Counted from the first letter of the stretch, positions 26,461 to 35,253 are shown. The stretch is DNA of 64,000 nucleotides from Cohnella algarum (GCF_016937515.1 NZ_JAFHKM010000002.1:3529001-3593000); one strand, 5' to 3'. Notes: generated by a model not told the origin, from the letters alone. Translations and numbers: made by a program.

Positions 26461-27408
26461 TTGAAGCGGTTGGTGTACAGCGGACCGCCCGAAACCGTCG
26501 GCATCGTGGAGAAGGAGATGAACGGGCGATTCGAGGTTGTCGCTCCCGGCGAGGAACCGGAATCGCTGCTTCCGGAAATTGAGCGGTGCGCGGTGTTTCT
26601 GGACGCCTCGATGAAGACGAGGCTGACCGAGGAAACGATCGCGAAGGCAAAGGCGCTTGAGCTGGTCGCGACGGCGACGACCGGGGCGACCCATATCGAC
26701 GCCGAGGCGCTGCGGCGGCGGGGCATCCCGCTTCTGACGCTGAAAGGGCAAACGGAGTTCCTGCGCGAGCTGACGCCGGCGGCCGAGCATTCGTGGCTGC
26801 TCCTGCTCGCGTGCGCCAGACGGCTGCGCGGCGCGATCGAAGGAACGCTGCGCGGCGAATGGAACCGGCAGCGTTATCCGGGCGTCATGCTGCGCGGCAA
26901 AACGCTCGGCATCGTCGGCATGGGCCGCATCGGCACCTGGATGGCGAAGTACGCGGATGCGTTCGGGATGAAGGTCGTCGCCTACGACCCGTATGCGGAC
27001 GAATTTCCGCCGCGGACGGAACGGGCCGGGTTGGACCGGCTGCTGGCCGTATCGGATTTCGTCAGCGTTCACGTTCACGTGACGGAGGAGACGAAAGGGC
27101 TGCTGAGCGCGGACAAAATATCGGGCATGAAGCCGGGTGCGGTCCTGATCAACACGTCGCGCGGCGAGGTGGTCGACGAGCGGGCGCTGCTCGAGGCGCT
27201 CCGCTCGGGCAAGCTTGCCGCGGCCGGGCTCGACGTGCTGGCGGACGAACCGGACATCGGCCGGAGCGAGCTGTGGCAATACGCCCGGCAATCGGAGCGT
27301 ATGATCGTTACCCCGCATATCGGGGGCTACTGTCCGGAGACGGTCGAGCGGGCCGTCGCGTTCGCCTGCGGGCGCATCCGCGATTACTGCGAAGGAGGCG
27401 CGCCATGA
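26461..27408 (+). CDS. D-2-hydroxyacid dehydrogenase family protein, 315 aa
   Basis: This is an NAD-dependent D-isomer-specific 2-hydroxyacid dehydrogenase. The Rossmann motif GIVGMGRIGTWMAKY lies at about residues 150-164, the domain carries NTSRGEVVDERALLEAL with the catalytic Arg region, DVLADEPDIG holds the Glu, and VTPHIGGYCPET holds the catalytic His. TTG 26461 follows GGGGGTG. It lies between neuC and a ThDP enzyme and overlaps the latter by four bases (ATGA), so it is part of the nonulosonate operon. Its substrate there is unknown. Confidence 0.85.
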   Translation: MKRLVYSGPPETVGIVEKEMNGRFEVVAPGEEPESLLPEIERCAVFLDASMKTRLTEETIAKAKALELVATATTGATHIDAEALRRRGIPLLTLKGQTEFLRELTPAAEHSWLLLLACARRLRGAIEGTLRGEWNRQRYPGVMLRGKTLGIVGMGRIGTWMAKYADAFGMKVVAYDPYADEFPPRTERAGLDRLLAVSDFVSVHVHVTEETKGLLSADKISGMKPGAVLINTSRGEVVDERALLEALRSGKLAAAGLDVLADEPDIGRSELWQYARQSERMIVTPHIGGYCPETVERAVAFACGRIRDYCEGGAP

Positions 27409-29112
27409 GCGAGCTGGCCCGCCGGCTCGCCGGGGAGCTGGTCCGCGCGGGTGTCCGGCACGCCTTCGGCGTCGCCGGCAGCGGGATCAGCTACGATCTG
27501 ATCGCGTGCCTCCGGAGCTCGGCGTTCCGTACTATCCGGCCGCCCACGAAGCGGCCGCCGCGCTGATGGCCGGGGCGTGCGGCCGGGACGGCCGGCTGCG
27601 GGCGGCGGCGATCGGCATTAAAGGGCCGGGACTTGCGAATTTCGTCCCGGGCATGCTCGCCAACCGGTACGAGGCGAGGGCCGCGCTTACGGCGAGCGAA
27701 TCGTATCCGTCCGCCGCCCCGGCTTACGCCATGCACAAGCGGGCCGACCATGCCGCGCTGGCAAGCGCGGCCGCGAAAGGGTATGCCCGGCTGGACCGCG
27801 AGCTTCGCGTCGTCGGATCGCTTGCCGAGCTCGCCGCCCGGGAGACGCCGGGTCCGGTCCATCTGGACATCGCCGAAGAGCCGGAAGACGCGGCCGGGGT
27901 CCGTTGCTTTTCGGCCGTCGATTCGGGCCTGCCGGCTTGCGGCGAACCGGGCGAACCGGGCGAAGCGGCCGGATCGGACGGCGGGAGGCGGGCGCTGGAG
28001 CGCGCGCTCGAAGCCGTTCGGCGCTCGGAGAGGCCGGCGATCGTTCTCGGCTCGGTGGCGGCCCGGCGGCTCGGTTCGTTCCGCTGGGACCGAATCGGCG
28101 TGCCGGTGCTGACGACGGCGGCCGCCAAAGGGTGCGTCGACGAGCGGAGCGATTTTTACGGCGGCATCGTCACCGGAGAAATCGCGAAGCTGTCGCCGGA
28201 GCGAAACGTTCTGCGGGAAGCGGACCTCGTCGTCGGCATCGGCCTCCGAAATACGGAGGTCGTTCGCACGGCGCTGACCGAAGCCGAAATCGTGATCGCG
28301 GACCATGCCGCTCCCGGGCTGAACGCGGGCTTCGGGGCGTCGGCCGTCGCGCATCCGGACGATCTGGAAGCCGCGTGCGCGGAGCTGGCGGAGGCCCTTT
28401 CCGCCAAAAGCTGGGGGCGGAGTATCTCCGGACCTACTGGCGGGACGTGGACCGCGAGCTGTTTCGCGGCTCGTGGCTTCCGGCGGCCGCGCTGCGCGAA
28501 ACGCAGGAGCGGCTGGAAGGCAAGGAAACGATTCTGACGGCGGACACGGGACTGTTCTGCACCGTCGCCGAAACGGTATGGAAGGCGCGACGGCCTTTCG
28601 AATATTGCGGCAGCGGCAACGGCCGGTTCATGGGCATTTCGGTGCCTTCCGCCATCGGCCTGGCCGTCGCCCATCCGAACGCGACGGTCGTTTGCGTCGC
28701 CGGCGACGGCGGCATCCGCCCTTATCTGGCCGAGCTGAAGCTGGCCGTCGCCTGCAAGCTCAGGCTTGTCGTGCTGTACATGACCGACGGGGGGTACGGC
28801 TCGATCCGGCGGGCGACGGCATCCCGAACGGTCGGCGGCGTCCCGACGGGCGGCCGTCCGGAAACCGGCCGTCCGGAAACCGGCCGTCCGGGAGCCGGCA
28901 TGCCGCCGGGCGGACACCCGGCGGAAATCGCCGATTCGAGCTGGTACCGGCCGATGGCCGCGCTCGGCTGGGAAGCGGCGCGGGCGGAGAGCGTCCGGCA
29001 GCTGCGGCGGGCGCTTGCGCGAATCGACCCGGACCGGATGGAGGCTCCGTTTTTTTTGGAATTGGCGTTCGACAAGGCCCGATATACGTCGATGACGGTA
29101 AATTTGAGGTGA
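27405..29112 (+). pseudogene. Thiamine-diphosphate enzyme (acetolactate synthase-like), two apparent frameshifts
   Basis: The three ThDP-family domains are all present but in three frames. ATG 27405 starts the PYR domain (HAFGVAGSGISYDLIACL); after about 27,510 it continues in the next frame (ELGVPYYPAAHEAAAALMAG, with the catalytic Glu). The central domain follows, and at the five-G run near 28,413 the frame changes again into EYLRTYWRDVDREL. The PP domain GDGGIRPYLAELKLAV binds ThDP and Mg, although the usual Asn-Asn is MTDGGYG here. Each break is fixed by one added base. An insertion with GRPETG repeats lies near 28,850-28,915. The enzyme probably makes or breaks a C-C bond on a 2-oxo acid. 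Confidence 0.75.
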
Positions 29113-29117
29113 AAAAA

Positions 29118-30158
29118 ATGCCTGCCAAGCATATTCTAGTTCTCGGTGCCGGATCGGTCGGCAAGCGGCACTTGCGCAACTTCGCTTCCTTGGGCTGCCG
29201 CGTATCCGCCATGGACCCCCGCCGGGACCGGCTGGACGAAGCGGGGAAAGAGACGGAGCTCGCGCACGCTTTCGCCGCCTTGGACGAGGCGTGGCGCGCG
29301 GACGATTTCGATGCCGTCGTCATCGCCTCGCCTCCCGCCTTCCATGTCGACCAATGCCTGCAATGCCTGCAGCGGGGCAAGCCGGTGCTGCTGGAAAAGC
29401 CGCTCTCCCCGTCGCTTGCCGATGCGCGGCGGCTCCCGGCTTCGGATGCGGGCCGTCCGGCGTCCCCCGCCCTGCTGATCGGCTACACGTACCGGTGGTG
29501 GGCCTCGATCGTCCATTTGCGCGACATGCTTCGCGGCGGGGCGATCGGCAAGCCGCTGTACGCCGATTTCGTCATGAGCGCCCATCTCGCCGATTGGCAT
29601 CCGTGGGAGCCCTATCAGCAGTTTTTTATGGCCAGCGAGAAGCTGGGCGGCGGCGCCCTGCTCGACGAGAGCCACTTCATCGATTTGCTCGTCTGGCTTT
29701 TCGGCATGCCGAAAAGCGTATACGCCAACGTCGAGCGCATCAGCTCGCTTGAAATCGAAACCGACGATCATGTGGACATTTTGGCATCATACGACTGGAG
29801 CTTTCGCGCGCGAATCCATTTGGATCTGTACGGGCGGCCGCACGAGAAAACGATTCGGATCGTCGGCGAGAGCGGAACGCTCGTCTGGACGTTCGAACCG
29901 GATGCCGTCCGCATCGGGCTCGGGGCCGGGCCGGACTGGAAGGAAATCCGCTTCGGCCATGAGCGGAACGAGATGTTTCTGCGGCTTGCCGGGCATTTTC
30001 TGGATATCGTCCGCGGAGACGCCGAGCCGGCGTGCGCGCTTCGGGACGGGCTTAACGTCATGGAGGTCGTCGAGGCGTGCCGGCAAAGCTCGCGAAGCGG
30101 CCGCTCCGCGGAGCTTCGTTCCGTCGGGAAGGACGGTGAAAGCTATGTATCTGAATAA
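29118..30158 (+). CDS. Gfo/Idh/MocA-family NAD(P)-dependent sugar dehydrogenase, 346 aa
   Basis: The N-terminal Rossmann fold HILVLGAGSVGKRHLRNFASLG (residues about 5-26) and VVIASPPAFHVDQ lead to the family signature KPVLLEKPLSPS (catalytic Lys) and GYTYRWWASIVHLRDML. The C-terminal beta-sheet domain has GGGALLDESHFIDLLVWLFG with the catalytic His/Asp region. GAGGTG is 6 bases before ATG 29118. Its stop lies inside the next gene's start, so the two are coupled. It may oxidise or reduce a sugar intermediate or nonulosonic acid; the substrate is unknown. Confidence 0.87.
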   Translation: MPAKHILVLGAGSVGKRHLRNFASLGCRVSAMDPRRDRLDEAGKETELAHAFAALDEAWRADDFDAVVIASPPAFHVDQCLQCLQRGKPVLLEKPLSPSLADARRLPASDAGRPASPALLIGYTYRWWASIVHLRDMLRGGAIGKPLYADFVMSAHLADWHPWEPYQQFFMASEKLGGGALLDESHFIDLLVWLFGMPKSVYANVERISSLEIETDDHVDILASYDWSFRARIHLDLYGRPHEKTIRIVGESGTLVWTFEPDAVRIGLGAGPDWKEIRFGHERNEMFLRLAGHFLDIVRGDAEPACALRDGLNVMEVVEACRQSSRSGRSAELRSVGKDGESYVSE

Positions 30159-30870
30159 AAGCGTCATCGCCATCGTTCCGGCGCGCAGCGGAAGCAAAGG
30201 CATTCCCGGCAAAAACATGCGCAAGCTGTCGGGACTTACGCTTATCGGCCATGCGGGAACATGCCTGAGCCGGCTGCCGTGGCTCGATGCCAAGGTGATT
30301 TCGTCCGATTGTCCGGCATACATCGAGGAAGGCGGACGTTACGGGCTTGACGCCCCATTCGTTCGCCCCGCCGAATTGAGCGGGGATACGGCCGGGGCGG
30401 TGGAGACGGCCGTTCATGCGCTGGCGGAAGCCGAAAGGGCGTACGGCCGAACCTACGACGTCGTGCTGCTGATCGAGCCGACGAGTCCGCTGCGGGAGGC
30501 CGAGGACGTGGAGCGGGCGACGGAGCTGCTCATCCGCTCGCAGGCGGATTCGGTCGTGACGGTGAGCGCGCTGCCGTCCAAATTCCATCCGCGGAAAATA
30601 TTCGGCCTGGACGGAGGCAAGCTTGCGTTTTACGAGCGGGACGGCGCCGAAATCGCCTATCGGCAGGCGCTGGACGACAAGTACTGGCGCAACGGCGTTT
30701 GCTACGCGCTGACGAGGGATTGCCTTTTGAACAAGCGAAAAATCGTGACGGATCGCACGCTGCCGCTTCCGATCGGTCGCGAGGTCGTCAATATCGACGA
30801 GCCCGTCGAGCTCGAATGGGCGGATTTTTTGCTTCGCAAGCGCGGAAAAAAGGAGGCGAGGCGCCGATGA
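30145..30870 (+). CDS. neuA: CMP-nonulosonic acid synthetase (NeuA/PtmB-like cytidylyltransferase), 241 aa
   Basis: It activates a nonulosonic acid with CTP to the CMP-sugar used by sialyltransferase-like enzymes. The signature IVPARSGSKGIPGKNMRKLSG at residues 9-29 binds CTP. Further blocks are VISSDCPAYIEEGGRYG, LIEPTSPLREAEDVERA and VVNIDEPVELEWADF near the end. The start is ATG 30145, overlapping the dehydrogenase upstream by 14 bases. Length is at the short end for NeuA and fits the PtmB subgroup. Confidence 0.88.
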   Translation: MYLNKSVIAIVPARSGSKGIPGKNMRKLSGLTLIGHAGTCLSRLPWLDAKVISSDCPAYIEEGGRYGLDAPFVRPAELSGDTAGAVETAVHALAEAERAYGRTYDVVLLIEPTSPLREAEDVERATELLIRSQADSVVTVSALPSKFHPRKIFGLDGGKLAFYERDGAEIAYRQALDDKYWRNGVCYALTRDCLLNKRKIVTDRTLPLPIGREVVNIDEPVELEWADFLLRKRGKKEARRR

Positions 30871-31817
30871 ACTGTCCGTTATGCGGACAAAAGGAGCCGC
30901 AAATGCTGACCGACCGCCTGCGGAACGGGGAACCGCTCCGCGTCTTGTACTGCCCGGATTGCGACGCGGGCTATCTCGAAGACCGGAAAACCGGCGACGA
31001 GCTGAAGGCGTACTATCGGGACGCGTACAGGAAAGAATACAAGCCGGATTTGCGCAAACAGGCGGATGCCGGCCGGCTGTTCGACATCGCCGCCCGGTTC
31101 CAGGAGGACAGGATCGCGCGGATCGAGCGCTACTTGCGCAAGGAAGCGTCCGTTTTGGACGTAGGCTGCTCGTCGGGCGCTTTTTTGTACCGGATCAAGG
31201 ACAAGGTCCAGGCGTTGGCCGGCGTCGAGCCGGATCCGGAGGCGGCCCGCTTTGCGTCGCGCGCGTGCGGCTGCCCGGTTTATGCGGGCTATTTGCCCGA
31301 GACGCCGCTGCCGAAAGGCTCGTTCGACGTCGTCTGCTCCTTTCAGGTAATGGAGCATGTCGAGGACCCGCTGGCGTTTTTGCTGCAAATGAAAGAGTAC
31401 GTGAAGGATGACGGGGTTTTGTGCGTCGAAGTGCCGAATTTGCGGGATGCGCTTGTCTCGGCGTTCGAGCTGCCGAACTACAGGCGTTTCTATTTTCGCA
31501 GCGCCCACCTGTTCTACTTCGGCGATCGCGGCTTGCGGCTGCTGATGGAACGGGCGGGGCTCGAGGGCGACGTCTTTTATTCGCAGGACTATCACTTTGT
31601 CAATCACATGAACTGGGCGCTGAGCGACAAGCCCCAGCCGAGCGCGGAGGACGGCATGGGGGAGCCGGCCTTTCCGCTGCGGCGGGATGCCGATCCGGAT
31701 GCCGGGGCCAGGCTGAACGGCTTCTTGCGCAGGGTGAACCGGGAGTACAAGGCGCTGCTGGAAGAGCTCGGCATAACGTCGAAAATCGGTTTCATCGCCC
31801 GCAAAAAGCGGGATTGA
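30867..31817 (+). CDS. Class I methyltransferase with N-terminal Cys4 zinc knuckle, 316 aa
   Basis: Cys3, Cys6, Cys29 and Cys32 form a zinc-ribbon-like knuckle. The SAM core begins near residue 93 with VLDVGCSSGAFLYRI, then LAGVEPDPEAARFA and SFDVVCSFQVMEHVEDPLAFL (methyltransferase type 23). This layout is typical of sugar C- or O-methyltransferases in deoxysugar and surface-glycan loci. It overlaps the cytidylyltransferase by four bases (ATGA). A methylated nonulosonic acid or rhamnose is a possible product; that is inference. Confidence 0.85.
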   Translation: MNCPLCGQKEPQMLTDRLRNGEPLRVLYCPDCDAGYLEDRKTGDELKAYYRDAYRKEYKPDLRKQADAGRLFDIAARFQEDRIARIERYLRKEASVLDVGCSSGAFLYRIKDKVQALAGVEPDPEAARFASRACGCPVYAGYLPETPLPKGSFDVVCSFQVMEHVEDPLAFLLQMKEYVKDDGVLCVEVPNLRDALVSAFELPNYRRFYFRSAHLFYFGDRGLRLLMERAGLEGDVFYSQDYHFVNHMNWALSDKPQPSAEDGMGEPAFPLRRDADPDAGARLNGFLRRVNREYKALLEELGITSKIGFIARKKRD

Positions 31818-31932
31818 CCGGAAGCGCCCGCCGCTGTCCGATCGGGAAAAGGGCGCTTCGGCCGCGCTCATCCGGGGAGAAGTCCAAGCCGGTCCCGTCC
31901 CCCTTTCATAGAATAGCCAAGGGGTGATACGG

Positions 31933-33021
31933 ATGAATGCGGTAATTATGGCCGGCGGAAAAGGCAACCGGTTCTGGCCGAGAAGCGTCGAGGCCAAGCC
32001 GAAGCAGTTTCTGGAGCTGACGGCGAGCGGAGAAACGATGCTGCAGGTAACGTACCGGCGCCTTCGTTCGTGGCTGCCGAGCGAGAACATTTACGTCTCC
32101 ACCGCGCAAAAATACGTTTCGCTCGTTCGCGAGCAATTGCCCGGCATCGACGAGAAAAGGATGATCGTAGAGCCGGAGCAGCGGGATACCGCTCCCGGCA
32201 TCGCGCTGGTCGCGCTCTCCTTCTTGGCTCGGGGCAACGGCGACGTGTTCGCGACGATTCCGTCCGACCATCATATCGGGGACGAGAAGGCGCTCGGCGC
32301 CGCTCTCCGCCAGGCCGCCTCCGTGGCGGAGGAAGAGGGAGCGATCGTGACGCTCGGGGTTGCGCCGACCCGCCCGGAGACGGGCTACGGCTATATCCGC
32401 GCGTCGGAATTGCCGGGCGGGAACGGCGTCTTCAAAGTTTCTTCCTTTATCGAAAAGCCGGACGCGGCAACGGCCGAGAAGCTGGTCCGGCAACGCCATG
32501 TATTTTGGAACAGCGGCATTTTCGTCTGGAAGCCGTCGACCGTCGCGCATTATATGGCGAAATTTCAGCCGGACATGTGGACTGCGCTTAACGAAGGGAC
32601 AGACCGGCTGGACGCCGTCTACAAGGGTTTGCCCGGCCTATCGGTCGATTACGCGATCTTGGAAAAAGCCGACCGCATTTATATGATTCCCGCCCGGTTC
32701 GAGTGGGATGACGTGGGCAGCTGGACGTCGCTGGAACGGGTTCGGGTTCCCGATGCCGACGGCAACGTCAAGGAAGGCTTCGTGGAAACGGTGGACAGCC
32801 GGAACAACATCGTGTTCTCCGAAAGCGCCCGCACGATCGTCATCGGGGCCAGCGATCTGATCGTCGTATCGACGGCGGACGGACTGCTGGTCTGTCACAA
32901 GTCGAGGGAGCAGAGCATCAAGACAGTGCTGCAGAGCTTGAAGAGCAAAGGGGACGGCGGGGACAGCGAGGACGGCGAGAACAGCGAGAACAGCGAGAAC
33001 AGCGAGAACAGCGGGACCTGA
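31933..33021 (+). CDS. manC: Mannose-1-phosphate guanylyltransferase, 362 aa
   Basis: It makes GDP-mannose from GTP and mannose-1-phosphate, feeding gmd/rmd about 17 kb upstream. Motifs are NAVIMAGGKGNRFWPRS (residues 2-18), the KPKQFLEL block, IVEPEQRDTAPGIAL, TIPSDHHIGD, FIEKPD, WNSGIFVWK and FEWDDVGSW. It lacks the C-terminal isomerase domain of bifunctional enzymes. The start is ATG 31933, seven bases after AAGGGGTGA. The last about 20 residues are an odd acidic tail (GDGGDSEDGENSENSENSEN) coded by 9-base repeats. Confidence 0.93.
   Translation: MNAVIMAGGKGNRFWPRSVEAKPKQFLELTASGETMLQVTYRRLRSWLPSENIYVSTAQKYVSLVREQLPGIDEKRMIVEPEQRDTAPGIALVALSFLARGNGDVFATIPSDHHIGDEKALGAALRQAASVAEEEGAIVTLGVAPTRPETGYGYIRASELPGGNGVFKVSSFIEKPDAATAEKLVRQRHVFWNSGIFVWKPSTVAHYMAKFQPDMWTALNEGTDRLDAVYKGLPGLSVDYAILEKADRIYMIPARFEWDDVGSWTSLERVRVPDADGNVKEGFVETVDSRNNIVFSESARTIVIGASDLIVVSTADGLLVCHKSREQSIKTVLQSLKSKGDGGDSEDGENSENSENSENSGT
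32953..33017 (+). repeat. Short in-frame 9-bp repeats at the manC 3' end
   Basis: GAGAACAGC repeats four times in a row (about 32,977-33,012), giving the Glu-Asn-Ser tail of ManC. The tract is prone to length change. Confidence 0.75.
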
Positions 33022-33170
33022 AGCCCGGCGGGCCGGAGCTTCCGCCTTTTCGGCACAAACGGGAACGAGGCGGGACAGGCTTTGGGCGGGCCGGCTTGGA
33101 AGCATCCGCACGGAGTAGACGCAAGCGGCGTCAGGTTCGCTGCGTATGGGGGACCCGGCGGCGGCGCGGA

Positions 33171-33655
33171 CGTGGTGCACCCAGTACGCTACATGGAGGA
33201 AATCCGACGCTGGCGGAGCGAATGTGATGCATCCAGTACGCTACATGGAGGAAATCCGACGCTGGCGGAGCGAATGTGATGCATCCAGTGCGCTACATGG
33301 AGGGAGTTCGGCGCTGGCGGAGCGAATGTGGCGCATCCAGTGCGCTACATGGAGGGAGTTCGGCGCTGGCGAAGCGAATGTGGCGCATCCAGTGCGCTAC
33401 ATGGAGGGAGTTCGGGGCTGGCGGCACGAATGTGGTGCATCTAGTGCGCTACATGGAGGGAGTTCGGCGCTGGCGGAGCGAATGTGGCGCATCCAGTGCG
33501 CTACATGGAGGGAGTTTGGCGCTGGCGGCACGAATGTGATGCATCCAGTGCGCTACATGGAGGGAATCCCGCGCTGTGGGCGCGAATGTGGTGCATCCAG
33601 TGCGCTACATGGAGGGAATCCGGCGCTGGGGGCGCGGATGTGGTGCACTCGGTTG
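33171..33655. repeat. Tandem array of nine 52-bp units downstream of manC
   Basis: The landmark CTACATGG occurs at 33189, 33241, 33293, 33345, 33397, 33449, 33501, 33553 and 33605, exactly 52 bases apart. Units differ by a few bases and are divergent only at the array ends. Each unit holds a small hairpin, GCGCA-TCCAG-TGCGC. There are no unique spacers, so it is not a CRISPR array. Because 52 is not a multiple of three, several frames stay open across it. Together with flanks this fills the 773-base gap between manC and the parB-like gene. Confidence 0.92.
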
Positions 33656-33663
33656 CGCATAGC

Positions 33664-33712
33664 AAGGGGCTGCGCCGCTCGCGGAACAACATCCGCCGCG
33701 GCACAGCCCCTT
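33664..33712. terminator. Long hairpin, probable bidirectional terminator
   Basis: AAGGGGCTGCGCCGC (33664-33678) pairs with GCGGCACAGCCCCTT (33698-33712) with one mismatch; TTT follows within the stem end. It lies between the convergent manC and parB-like genes. Confidence 0.6.
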
Positions 33713-33794
33713 TGATTGCCGATGAAGTACGAACGGTACGGCAAGCGTTTTAAACCCGTCCGCAGGACGAAACGGCGGCGGTCGCCGCCGCCCG

Positions 33795-35000
33795 CTAAAG
33801 GCGCGCGGAATCCGCGGAGCGGCTCCCGGCGATCCGATTTCCGGCCGCCGTCCATTCCGCCAGGCGCCGCTCCAGCTTCCCGGCCAGCGCATGCACCTGC
33901 TCGGCAAAAGCTTCCCGCGCCGCCGGGTCCATCGACTCCGCCGCCCGCTCGAGCGCTTCCGCGGAGAGCTCCGCTGCCGACAGCGCGGCCAGCAGCGCCT
34001 GCATTCCGGCCCGGACGGCGGCCTCCGCGGATGCAGGCGTTTCGCCGCCGCCGCGCGCCGTTCCGTCCGTTTCGGCCGGGGCGGCACCCGAGCCGGCGGC
34101 GGCAGGTCCGCCGGCATCGGTCCCGCTCTCCGCCGCGCCCGCGGGCTCCTGCGCCCCGGCTCCGGCCGCTTCCCGCGCCGATCCGTCCCCGCCTTCCCGT
34201 TCGGCCGCTTCCTGCCCGGGTCCGCCTGTTGCCTCCCGTCCGGCCGATGTACCGGCTCGGGCCTTCGGCTCGGGCTTTTTGCCGCGTTCGGCCTTGTTGC
34301 TCTCGTATACCGACCACGTTTCCAGCAGCGCGGGTCCCGTCTTGTACAGCAGCTTGGCTTTGGTGGCGTCCGAGATGTCCGGATCCTTGAACAGGCGGGC
34401 GATCCGCTTGATGTCGCCGACGGGAAGCTCGTCCCGCGCGGCGGTCAAGGCGAGGGAATCCCGGTACTCCATCGGCAAGTCCTTGAGCGGCAACGCCTGA
34501 TCCTCGGTCAGCCGGTCCTTGCGGATTTCGGTTCCCTTGACGATCAACTCCCGCACGGCCGGTCCGAAGTTAAGCAGGTCGCACTTTTTCTTGATATAGC
34601 TTTCGGTTTTGCCCAGCTTGGCGCCCAAATATTTGAGCGAGCTGTTGAACGCGGATTCGTGCAGCAGCTTATGGTAAGCTTCCGCCTCTTCGATCGGGGA
34701 AAAGCCTTCGCGCGTCAAATTCTCGGCGACCTGCTCCAGATAGATTTCCGTCGCGTCCGTCGCCGCAGAGACGATGCAGGGGATGGAGGGAAGTCCGAGC
34801 GTCTTGCAGGCGAGATAGCGCCGGTTGCCGTAAATGATCGTATACCTTCCGTTTTCCGCTTTCCGCACCTTGATCGGAGACAGCAGGCCGAGCTGTTCGA
34901 TGCTGCGGGTCAGCTCCTGCAACGCCTCCTCGTCGAAGCGGGAACGGGGCTGATGCTTGTCTTCGTCGATAAGGCTCAGGTCGATTTGAACAATGTCCAT
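33795..35000 (-). CDS. ParB/Spo0J-family protein, 401 aa, without a ParA partner
   Basis: The N-terminal ParB/sulfiredoxin-like domain has DLSLIDEDKHQPRSRFDEEAL at residues about 5-25, then IKVRKAENGRYTIIYGNRRY and the arginine box EQVAENLTREGFSPIEEA. A helix-turn-helix follows (LGAKLGKTESYIKKKCDLL). After about residue 240 an Ala/Gly/Glu-rich low-complexity linker of some 80 residues leads to a helical C-terminus (SAEALERAAESMDPAAREAF). Upstream ATG codons are unlikely; ATG 35000 is six bases from GGAG. No parA or origin is in view, so a regulatory or nucleoid role is as likely as partition. Confidence 0.8.
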   Translation of the reverse strand: MDIVQIDLSLIDEDKHQPRSRFDEEALQELTRSIEQLGLLSPIKVRKAENGRYTIIYGNRRYLACKTLGLPSIPCIVSAATDATEIYLEQVAENLTREGFSPIEEAEAYHKLLHESAFNSSLKYLGAKLGKTESYIKKKCDLLNFGPAVRELIVKGTEIRKDRLTEDQALPLKDLPMEYRDSLALTAARDELPVGDIKRIARLFKDPDISDATKAKLLYKTGPALLETWSVYESNKAERGKKPEPKARAGTSAGREATGGPGQEAAEREGGDGSAREAAGAGAQEPAGAAESGTDAGGPAAAGSGAAPAETDGTARGGGETPASAEAAVRAGMQALLAALSAAELSAEALERAAESMDPAAREAFAEQVHALAGKLERRLAEWTAAGNRIAGSRSADSARL

Positions 35001-35083
35001 GGGCATCTCCTGTTTTAGAGTGGCAATATATGTATTATATATCGGACAAGTCGTTTCGTCATATTTCGAAATTGTTATTGCAT

Positions 35084-35253
35084 AAAACGGCAGCCGCTGG
35101 TAGAATGAAAACACAATAATTGAAAGCGCTTCAAATCGCGCTATAATTACAACGTTGTAATTAAAGGTCGATTGGAGGGAACGGGGTGGAAAAACGATAC
35201 TTTTCATAATTTTTTTGTTTTCGTTTCGGATTAAAATTCAAACGTTGTAAAAT
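35084..35253 (+). promoter_or_regulatory. Control region of the sugar-uptake operon: cre-like site and LacI-type palindromes
   Basis: TTGAAAGCGCTTCAA (35120-35134) fits a catabolite-responsive element for CcpA. AATTACAACGTTGTAATT (35145-35162) is a perfect 18-bp palindrome with a central CG, and a related TTCAAACGTTGTAAA is near 35237-35251. The last two are probable operators of the LacI-family regulator encoded in the operon. Confidence 0.6.

Noticed and set aside
33171..33655. CRISPR array
   Set aside because: The whole unit is conserved with no unique spacers, and no cas genes are nearby.
33146..33753. Open frames of 189, 87 and 89 codons across the 52-bp array
   Set aside because: They are a by-product of repeats without stop codons in several frames; no consistent ribosome site and no family.
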